Source: Candidatus Anaerobutyricum stercoripullorum
GTDB taxonomy: Bacteria; Bacillota; Clostridia; Lachnospirales; Lachnospiraceae
Length of the DNA stretch: 6,979 nt
Direction of reading: 5' to 3'
Assembly (NCBI GenBank): GCA_019114885.1
Contig: DXEQ01000171.1
Location: 1 to 6,979 of the forward strand
Made by a program: the position numbers and the translations under genes. Shown one piece after another: positions 1 through 4,798 of this stretch. A model generated the notes under the pieces. That model was given only the letters and a program-made list of their open reading frames with translations, made no database searches and had not been told where the DNA came from. How positions within the stretch are numbered: the first letter of the stretch is position 1; each line of letters begins with the position of its first letter.

Positions 1-481
1 GGATGTCGGTATCCCGCTGGAGGAAAATGAGGAGAAGCTCCGTATAATGACTGCAAACCTCCTCAAAGGAAGTCGGCTGTGTTATGACTTCATTTACTAT
101 CTTATCTATAAAAAAGGAATACATATCTGACGGGCACTGCTGCAGAACAAAAGGTTCATCGAATATATTTTCCTGCTGTGTGAAATAAAGATACTCCATC
201 CCGAGGATCACAAGGTTCGTGGGATTCTCATCAACCTCAATCGAGAACTTCTGCCGTTCCGGATTCATCAGTATGAGGGTGCCGGTCTCAAAAGGAATCT
301 GGCAGTCTTTATAGTGCAGGCGGCCGCAGCCTTTTCGTACAAAAATCAGTTTGGCGTACGGGTGACCCGGAAATACATCCGATGTGGGGGTATCACAGTG
401 ATAAAGATTAATATGAGAAAGTCTTACAGGAGCCTGCATGTGCAAATTGTGATGTTGTATAGTATGTCTGAATTGTTTCAT
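1..481 (-). CDS. AraC-family transcriptional regulator, N-terminal sensor part (3' end beyond window)
   Basis: The leftward reading frame is open from ATG at 481 to the window edge, giving 160 codons without a stop. A clear ribosome binding site (AAGGAG, 488-493, 6 bases before the ATG) fixes the start. The protein begins MKQFRHTIQHHNLH. Residues of about 30-100 have the pattern of the cupin-like sensor domain of AraC regulators: a short His/Pro stretch (FPGHPYAKLIFVRKGCGRL), then a Gly-rich turn with FETGTLILMNP, then a strand with NLVILGMEYL. That domain normally binds a small ligand such as a sugar and is followed by about 100 residues with two helix-turn-helix motifs. Those would lie to the left of the window, so DNA binding is inferred, not seen. 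It is divergent from the nucleotidyltransferase gene at 727 and may regulate itself or that gene. It could also be another cupin protein without DNA-binding helices. Confidence 0.8.
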   Translation of the reverse strand, partial: MKQFRHTIQHHNLHMQAPVRLSHINLYHCDTPTSDVFPGHPYAKLIFVRKGCGRLHYKDCQIPFETGTLILMNPERQKFSIEVDENPTNLVILGMEYLYFTQQENIFDEPFVLQQCPSDMYSFFIDKIVNEVITQPTSFEEVCSHYTELLLIFLQRDTDI

Positions 482-543
482 ATGTCTCTCCTTGCTCGTA
501 GTGTACCGCCGTATATCCATACATTTTCGTAAGGAACAGGACG

Positions 544-595
544 GCAGACTGTCCTTTGTAATTCTTTTATTATATGGCCTAATGGAAAAGTCTGC
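544..595. repeat. Inverted repeat bracketing the AraC promoter (possible operator)
   Basis: GCAGACT at 544-550 and AGTCTGC at 589-595 are perfect 7-base inverted copies separated by 38 bases. The right copy overlaps the -35 box of the leftward promoter and the left copy lies just downstream of its predicted start point. The placement suits an operator for autoregulation, but the arms are short and chance cannot be excluded. Confidence 0.35.
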
Positions 596-597
596 AA
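569..597 (-). promoter_or_regulatory. Sigma-A type promoter for the leftward AraC gene
   Basis: On the minus strand there is TTGCAG (592-597), a 17-base spacer and a perfect TATAAT (569-574). Transcription would start near 562 and give a leader of about 80 bases before the ATG at 481. The -35 box matches only three of six consensus positions, which fits a promoter that needs an activator or is modestly expressed. Confidence 0.65.
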
Positions 598-612
598 GTA
601 AAAGAATATAAA
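583..612 (+). promoter_or_regulatory. Weak candidate promoter for the nucleotidyltransferase gene
   Basis: TGGAAA (583-588), an 18-base spacer and TATAAA (607-612) form a possible rightward promoter with a leader of about 108 bases before the ATG at 727. It would overlap the -35 region of the leftward AraC promoter, so the two could compete. A weaker alternative is TTGCAC (663-668), 17 bases, GAAAAT (686-691). The sequence does not decide between them. Confidence 0.3.
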
Positions 613-710
613 TAATTCAAACAATTCGATGAAGAATCTTAAGAAAAAATAAAGAAAGGGAATTGCACTTTGTCGGCTTTTGTGGGAAAATAGAAAAAAC
701 GAAAAAATGA

Positions 711-717
711 AAAGGAG
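711..717 (+). promoter_or_regulatory. Ribosome binding site of the nucleotidyltransferase gene
   Basis: AAAGGAG lies 9 bases before ATG 727 in a purine-rich leader. It supports this start and agrees with the conserved nucleotide-binding motif appearing at once at residues 9-22. Confidence 0.8.
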
Positions 718-726
718 AAAAATACG

Positions 727-1647
727 ATGAGAGAACCAACACTTGTTGTACTTGCCGCAGGCATGGGAAGCCGCTATGGCGGACTGAAACAGATGGACCC
801 GGTAGATAATGAGAAGCATACCCTCTTGGATTTTTCTGTATACGATGCAAAAAGAGCCGGATTTAAAAAAGTAGTTTTTATCATAAAGCATGCCATTGAG
901 GAAGAGTTTGTCCGCATGGTGGGCAGCCGTATGGAGCCTTTCATAGAGGTAGAGTATGTATTCCAGGAGCTTGATAAGCTGCCGGAGGGGTACCATGTGC
1001 CGGAAGGACGGGAGAAGCCTTTTGGTACGGGACACGCTCTCCTGTGCTGCAAGGATGTGATAAAAGAACCGTTTGTGGTCATCAATGCAGATGATTATTA
1101 CGGACCGAAGGCATTCCAGATGATGTATGATTTTCTGACGACCCATGAGGACGGGGAGAAATACAGCTATGCCATGATCGGTTTTTACATTGAGAACACT
1201 ATCACGGAGAATGGTTCCGTAGCGAGAGGTATCTGTCATGTGGATGGGGACAACTATCTGACGGATATCGTGGAGCGTACCAGAATCGAGAAAAGAGGCG
1301 AGGGAGCCGCATTTACTTTGGATGACGGGGCGACGTGGGAAGATATTCCGGCTCATACCCTCATCTCCATGAACTGCTGGGGCTTTACGCCGGGCATCTT
1401 AGATGAACTGGAACAGCAGTTCCCTGTTTTCCTGGACACGGAAGTGAAGGAGAACCCGATGAAGGCGGAGTTTTTCCTGCCAAATGTGGTAGGCGAGCTG
1501 CTGAAAGAGGGAAAGGCCAGCGTGAAAGTGCTAGAATCTGAGGAAAAGTGGTACGGTGTCACTTATCATGAAGATAAGCGCACCGTCATGGAAGCCATCG
1601 AGGCTAAGAAGCAGGATGGTCTTTATCCTCGGGATCTTTGGAAATAA
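727..1647 (+). CDS. Sugar-1-phosphate nucleotidyltransferase family protein
   Basis: This is a complete 306-residue member of the nucleotidyltransferase (GT-A fold) superfamily, cytoplasmic, with no signal peptide or membrane helix. Such enzymes join a nucleoside triphosphate to a sugar phosphate and release pyrophosphate, making an activated sugar. Motifs seen: the nucleotide-binding loop LAAGMGSRYGGLKQ (residues 9-22), PFGTGHALL (98-106), the metal-binding stretch VINADDYYG (118-126), NCWGFTP (216-222) and KAEFFLPNVVGELL (246-259). The loop has Ser where UTP-glucose-1-phosphate enzymes usually have Thr (GxGTR), and GGLKQ replaces the usual PxTK. This marks a side branch, so the sugar and nucleotide cannot be named and galU is not assigned. 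The start at 727 has a good ribosome binding site. The C-terminus (LYPRDLWK) resembles the usual end of the family, so the 3' overlap with the convergent regulator is not caused by over-extension of this gene. Confidence 0.88.
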   Translation: MREPTLVVLAAGMGSRYGGLKQMDPVDNEKHTLLDFSVYDAKRAGFKKVVFIIKHAIEEEFVRMVGSRMEPFIEVEYVFQELDKLPEGYHVPEGREKPFGTGHALLCCKDVIKEPFVVINADDYYGPKAFQMMYDFLTTHEDGEKYSYAMIGFYIENTITENGSVARGICHVDGDNYLTDIVERTRIEKRGEGAAFTLDDGATWEDIPAHTLISMNCWGFTPGILDELEQQFPVFLDTEVKENPMKAEFFLPNVVGELLKEGKASVKVLESEEKWYGVTYHEDKRTVMEAIEAKKQDGLYPRDLWK

Positions 1648-2581
1648 GAGCAATCTGCTCCAGATCAATATGTTGATATACCGGGTCACTGTCGGCCGTC
1701 CGAATCGAATTCTGATATTGGGACGGCGGCATCCCGGTAATTTTTTTGAATTGCTTTGAAAAATAGTGGATGGACGTATAGCCCAGGGCACGGGCGGTAT
1801 CCGAAAGATTCATCCGATTCTCCCGAATCAGCCTTTTGGCCGCGCGAATCCGCATCTGGCAGAAATACTCTATGGCGCCCAGACCGGTCTGTTCCCGGAA
1901 AATCCGCTGCAGATGAGAGCGCCCGATGGAGAACTCCCGGCAGATCTGATGAATGTTTACCTTTTCTGTGATGTGAGCGGCATAATAGTCTGTGATCCGG
2001 TTTAAAAGGATAGAATCCGCTTTGGAGAGCGGAGAAGCCGTCTCTTCCTGTTCCGGAGATGAGGTCGCGTACTGCCGCATCAGGCTGATCAGCAGCATCT
2101 CCAGATACATTCCGATCAGCTGCTCACCGCCGAAAGGCTGGTTGAGCTTGCGTTCCAGATGATAAAGGGAAGAATCATCCACCCGCACGGAAAAAGCGGC
2201 GCGACCCTCCGCAGAGAGATCGGACAGCAGCCTGCGTTCCTGCATGCCGCAGTCAAAGACCCGGTTGGCGAGCAGGGACATGGCGGCGGAATCGCAGTAG
2301 AAGCAGCAGGTAAACAGCAGGGGTGTGGTCTGTGCCGCCGCCTTAAAAGAATAATATTCATTGGGAGCCTGCACGAACAGCTGCCCCTCTTTTAAGGTGA
2401 CAGGATCAGAAGCATGGCCGGAACGCAGGATATCACAGGCTCCGGATTCCACAAACAGAAGCTTCCAGCAGTCATGGTATTCACTTTTAAAAATAAAATC
2501 GCTTTTATATTCAAAAAAATGTAAAGCTGATACGGCAGAAATCTGAAATTCTTTTTTTAAAATTAATGCTTCCGGAGACAT
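1604..2581 (-). CDS. AraC-family transcriptional regulator
   Basis: A complete 325-residue regulator. Residues of about 15-100 look like the AraC cupin sensor domain (YHDCWKLLFVESGACDIL, then LKEGQLFVQAPNEYYSF). Residues of about 190-295 form the paired helix-turn-helix DNA-binding domain: helix-turn-helix 1 in VNIHQICREFSIGRSHLQRIF (208-228), and helix-turn-helix 2 in LSDTARALGYTSIHYFSKQF (259-278), followed by the family hallmark TGMPPSQYQ (282-290). The start at 2581 is chosen because AGAAGGG (2590-2596) lies 8 bases upstream. An in-frame ATG at 2638 would add 19 residues but lacks a ribosome binding site and lies inside the leader. After the family's usual end there is a tail of about 35 residues with no recognised motif. 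The last 14 codons and stop overlap the 3' end of the nucleotidyltransferase gene on the other strand. The gene is divergent from the GTPase operon with back-to-back promoters, so it is a candidate regulator of that operon. The ligand is unknown. Confidence 0.93.
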   Translation of the reverse strand: MSPEALILKKEFQISAVSALHFFEYKSDFIFKSEYHDCWKLLFVESGACDILRSGHASDPVTLKEGQLFVQAPNEYYSFKAAAQTTPLLFTCCFYCDSAAMSLLANRVFDCGMQERRLLSDLSAEGRAAFSVRVDDSSLYHLERKLNQPFGGEQLIGMYLEMLLISLMRQYATSSPEQEETASPLSKADSILLNRITDYYAAHITEKVNIHQICREFSIGRSHLQRIFREQTGLGAIEYFCQMRIRAAKRLIRENRMNLSDTARALGYTSIHYFSKQFKKITGMPPSQYQNSIRTADSDPVYQHIDLEQIALISKDPEDKDHPAS

Positions 2582-2589
2582 AAATGGTT

Positions 2590-2596
2590 CCCTTCT
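2590..2596 (-). promoter_or_regulatory. Ribosome binding site deciding the start of the second AraC gene
   Basis: On the minus strand AGAAGGG is followed by 8 bases and then ATG (2581-2579). No comparable site precedes the longer in-frame ATG at 2638, so the shorter 325-residue product is preferred. Confidence 0.7.
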
Positions 2597-2611
2597 GTAA
2601 ATGTAAAGTTG

Positions 2612-2634
2612 ATCCGCGATACTATCCCGCGGAT
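2612..2634 (-). repeat. GC-rich hairpin / dyad in the leader of the AraC gene
   Basis: ATCCGCG (2612-2618) and CGCGGAT (2628-2634) are perfect 7-base inverted copies around a 9-base loop. The element lies between the predicted transcription start (about 2647) and the ribosome binding site (2590-2596). It could fold as a leader RNA hairpin or be a protein-binding dyad. No U-run follows it, so it is not an intrinsic terminator. Confidence 0.5.
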
Positions 2635-2653
2635 GCATGGATGAATAGTTATC

Positions 2654-2682
2654 ATTTTATAACAATTTCCGGTAAAAATCAA
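2654..2682 (-). promoter_or_regulatory. Promoter for the leftward AraC gene
   Basis: On the minus strand TTGATT (2677-2682), a 17-base spacer and TAAAAT (2654-2659, five of six consensus positions). An overlapping reading is TG-T-TATAAA, an extended -10. Either reading predicts a start near 2647 and a leader of about 65 bases. Confidence 0.6.
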
Positions 2683-2695
2683 TAAAACCCTGTCT

Positions 2696-2723
2696 TTGCG
2701 ATTTGGGAAGAGCATGGTATAAT
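2696..2723 (+). promoter_or_regulatory. Extended -10 promoter for the GTPase operon
   Basis: TTGCGA (2696-2701), a 16-base spacer, and TATAAT (2718-2723), a perfect -10, preceded by TGG (2715-2717), which forms an extended -10. Transcription would start near 2730, giving a leader of about 60 bases. The -35 box is 13 bases from the -35 box of the divergent AraC promoter, so a bound regulator could control both. Confidence 0.7.
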
Positions 2724-2724
2724 G

Positions 2725-2752
2725 ATTGCGCCAGATGCATTCTATGTGCAAT
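2725..2752 (+). repeat. Dyad at the operon transcription start / leader stem
   Basis: ATTGCGC (2725-2731) pairs with GTGCAAT (2746-2752) as seven pairs including one G-U, around a 14-base loop. It sits at the predicted start point of the operon transcript. It might be an operator half-site pair or a weak leader hairpin. It is AT-rich at its base and not followed by a U-run. Confidence 0.25.
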
Positions 2753-2771
2753 TTAATCCATGATAATACAT

Positions 2772-2780
2772 AAGGTGAGG
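2772..2780 (+). promoter_or_regulatory. Ribosome binding site of the first operon gene
   Basis: AAGGTGAGG lies 9 bases before ATG 2790. The earlier in-frame ATG at 2760 has no such site, so translation most likely starts at 2790. Confidence 0.7.
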
Positions 2781-2789
2781 TACACAAAA

Positions 2790-3356
2790 ATGTTGACGAT
2801 GCAGATCGGTATTGTTCTGGTAGTTCTTTTGGCTGCGGCCGGTGTGGTCCAGTGGAAGATGCAAAGCAACCGAAGAGAAAAACAGAGATATATATTGGAA
2901 TATGCGGAAAAGGTCACCGATCTGGAGACCCGCCAGAAAGAGGAAAAGAAACTGCAGGAGCAGGAGGAGGAGAAAAAGCAGAAGTACCGGGTATTTTATC
3001 TCGATTTTCTCATCACCCACGGTTCCGCCTTCGGGGGATGCTGCGCCACCTGCGCGGACGGGCGCAGAAGGAGAGGGACGGTTCCCTTAGATCACGTGCT
3101 CATGTACGGGAAGCATCCTTCCGGCAGGGAGTTTACGTATTATATTGAGGAGCAGGGGCTGGAGATTGGAGCCTCAGACGATCCGGACGCTCTGATCGTA
3201 CGCTCGAAGGGCGCGCCATTTGAGATTCGGGAAGAAGGAATGGGCAGGGATCAGGGCATGAAAACCCGGTCGGCTGTCATTAAAAAAGATATCGTTTATT
3301 ATATTATTTTGGAGTCCAAGCATGAGATTTCCATAAAAGCGACAAAGACATGTTAG
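2790..3356 (+). CDS. Membrane-anchored coiled-coil protein with beta-rich C-terminal domain, function unknown
   Basis: A 188-residue protein not recognised as a named family. The start at 2790 is favoured by AAGGTGAGG. An ATG at 2760 would add 10 residues (MIIHKVRYTK) without a binding site. Residues 4-22 form one hydrophobic helix (IGIVLVVLLAAAGVVQW) followed at once by basic residues, so the positive-inside rule puts the rest in the cytoplasm. Residues of about 27-65 are highly charged and Glu/Lys/Gln-rich, a likely coiled coil. Residues 66-188 look beta-rich. They contain the cysteine cluster GGCCATC (82-88) followed by RRRR (92-95), and a stretch GLEIGASDDPDALIV (123-137) with FEIREEG (144-150) that faintly recalls forkhead-associated (FHA) strands without the usual Ser-Arg-His residues. 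The protein ends in Cys188. It is first in the operon, 14 bases before the GTPase gene. A role as membrane partner or anchor for the GTPase is inferred from context only. Confidence 0.75.
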   Translation: MLTMQIGIVLVVLLAAAGVVQWKMQSNRREKQRYILEYAEKVTDLETRQKEEKKLQEQEEEKKQKYRVFYLDFLITHGSAFGGCCATCADGRRRRGTVPLDHVLMYGKHPSGREFTYYIEEQGLEIGASDDPDALIVRSKGAPFEIREEGMGRDQGMKTRSAVIKKDIVYYIILESKHEISIKATKTC

Positions 3357-3360
3357 GGGC

Positions 3361-3365
3361 GGAGG
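3361..3365 (+). promoter_or_regulatory. Ribosome binding site deciding the start of the GTPase gene
   Basis: GGAGG lies 5 bases before ATG 3371. The alternative in-frame ATG at 3350 overlaps the previous gene by 7 bases and has no purine-rich site before it. Confidence 0.7.
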
Positions 3366-3370
3366 AGAAG

Positions 3371-4798
3371 ATGCAGGAAACGACTACTGTAAAAATAAAA
3401 AAATGTCCGTATTGTTTTCGGAAGATATCCAATGATGAGGTGGGATTTTTACTGCGGCCAGACGGGGCGAGATTTCTGTCGCCTGCCTTAAATGAGGTGG
3501 CAGCGCCGAAGACAGATCTGTCCTACCTGTATTTCTGGAATGCCATGGGCGTGCCGGAAGAGCAGGTGGACGCCAACAGGGTCTACATTGATAATCAGAG
3601 TATGACGGAGTTAAATCAGGAACTGACGGCTTCCGGCCATGAGCTGGCAGTGAAACATTTTGATCCGGACAGTTTCGGATATTCTTTCCATGTGGAGGAG
3701 GGGGCGGTGACCCTCTATTCCAATACGATGATCTGCCCTTACTGTCACAATGAGCTGCCGCAGAATTTCTTCCGCTATGAGATGCTCATGATCGGACTGG
3801 CGGGCAGTGTCGCCTCCGGCAAGACCGTGTATCTGTCCTCTCTCATGATGAACAGTTTTGACGCCATGCAGAGGGAGAATCTGACGGTGAGAAATGCCGG
3901 CGGCAACCCCAACGACAGTTACCGGATGGAGATGGAGAGAAATGCGGAACGTCTGCTGCGCCGGGGCATCTGCCCGGAATCGACCAACAAGACATTCCGC
4001 AAGCCGATTTTTCTGGAGGTCACTTACCGGGTGAGCGAGCAGGTTTTTCATCTTCTCACGGCAATCTATGATGTGGCGGGCGAGCTGATCCGGGAGAATG
4101 CCGGTGTGGGACGGACAGGTTTTGTCCGGCATATGGACGGGTACATCTGTCTGGTGGATCCGGCGCAGATGCATCTGGAACATTCCTTTATCACCAAGCA
4201 GATTCCGGATGAAGAGAGAGTGCTTGAAAAACTCCATCTCATGACGAAGGAGGAGCAGATTTCCATTCAGCGGATGAGCAATCAGAATGGAAAACAGGTC
4301 ATGAGCCAGGATGATTTTCTGGTGGAGCGCACGGTCAGCGATGAATACATTTACGAGAGAAAGGCGGAGACCATACTGGAGGCCATCCGCACCGGTGTGG
4401 GAGACCATGAACTGCGAAAGAAATATATGGCGCTTACCATCGCCAAGAGTGACCTGTTGGAGGAACTGGGAGAGATCCGGGGGTATCGCGGAAGCAGCCT
4501 GCTGTTTGAGAGAAACCGGCCGGTTTACGGCTTTATGAATATGGACCATCACTTCCTGCGGCAGGAGATCTTAAAACAGATCTTTGACCAGAAAGTATTC
4601 CGCCTGCAGCGGAATTTGGACGACTATAAAGAAAGCAGCCTGTTTGCGGTGTCCGCACTGGGCTGTGAGACGGAAGAGGTCAGAGACGAAGAGGGAGAAA
4701 TCACAAAAACTGTGGGGAAGGTACGGCCAATCCGGGTGGAAGAACCGGTCCTCTGGATGGTCATGAAATATATGCAGGAAAGAGGGTGGCTTGAATGA
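3371..4798 (+). CDS. Zinc-ribbon TRAFAC-class (Ras-like, DO-GTPase2-type) GTPase
   Basis: A 475-residue protein with no membrane helix. Two CPYC knuckles (Cys12/Cys15 and Cys122/Cys125) together give the four ligands of one zinc ribbon, with about 107 residues inserted between them. The GTPase domain follows: G1/Walker A GSVASGKT (145-152) after a hydrophobic strand, a possible G2 threonine around 205-208, G3 DVAGE (234-238), a G4-like TIAKSD (356-361) and G5 SALG (428-431). The order and spacing fit the TRAFAC class and recall the 'double-GTPase 2' group that I remember from predicted bacterial conflict systems; only one G domain is visible here. G4 has Ala358 where Asn or Thr is usual, so guanine specificity is likely but not certain. 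The start at 3371 is set by GGAGG. The gene ends in a 4-base ATGA overlap with the next gene, suggesting coupled translation. The likely role is a nucleotide-controlled switch for the neighbouring membrane proteins. The GTPase class is secure; the biological role is inferred. Confidence 0.85.
   Translation: MQETTTVKIKKCPYCFRKISNDEVGFLLRPDGARFLSPALNEVAAPKTDLSYLYFWNAMGVPEEQVDANRVYIDNQSMTELNQELTASGHELAVKHFDPDSFGYSFHVEEGAVTLYSNTMICPYCHNELPQNFFRYEMLMIGLAGSVASGKTVYLSSLMMNSFDAMQRENLTVRNAGGNPNDSYRMEMERNAERLLRRGICPESTNKTFRKPIFLEVTYRVSEQVFHLLTAIYDVAGELIRENAGVGRTGFVRHMDGYICLVDPAQMHLEHSFITKQIPDEERVLEKLHLMTKEEQISIQRMSNQNGKQVMSQDDFLVERTVSDEYIYERKAETILEAIRTGVGDHELRKKYMALTIAKSDLLEELGEIRGYRGSSLLFERNRPVYGFMNMDHHFLRQEILKQIFDQKVFRLQRNLDDYKESSLFAVSALGCETEEVRDEEGEITKTVGKVRPIRVEEPVLWMVMKYMQERGWLE

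Noticed and set aside
314..532. Rightward 72-codon open frame over the start of the first AraC gene
   Set aside because: It is antisense to a gene with a clear ribosome binding site and cupin-like domain, and it has no motif of its own.
478..1356. Leftward open frame of 292 codons over the nucleotidyltransferase gene
   Set aside because: It lies antisense to a convincing enzyme gene, has no ribosome binding site or family motif, and its Arg/His/Ile/Phe-rich composition fits the complement of coding sequence.
727..1647. Naming the nucleotidyltransferase galU
   Set aside because: The nucleotide-binding loop reads GMGSRYGGLKQ, not the GxGTR...PxTK pattern of UTP-glucose-1-phosphate enzymes, so a specific symbol is not justified.
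1648..1660. Small hairpin GAGCA-ATC-TGCTC just after the nucleotidyltransferase stop
   Set aside because: The stem is only 5 bases, there is no U-run, and it lies inside the convergent AraC coding region, so it is not supported as a terminator.
2632..2740. Repeated GATGCAT at 2632-2638 and 2734-2740, 102 bases apart across the divergent promoters
   Set aside because: A 7-base repeat is expected about once by chance in a region of this size, and it contains the common self-complementary ATGCAT. It is too weak to call an operator pair.
2760..2789. Upstream in-frame ATG (2760) as start of the anchor protein
   Set aside because: There is no ribosome binding site before it, whereas AAGGTGAGG is well placed before ATG 2790.
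3611..4552. Leftward open frame of 313 codons over the GTPase gene
   Set aside because: It is the antisense shadow of the zinc-ribbon GTPase, His/Arg/Leu-rich with no motif or start signal.
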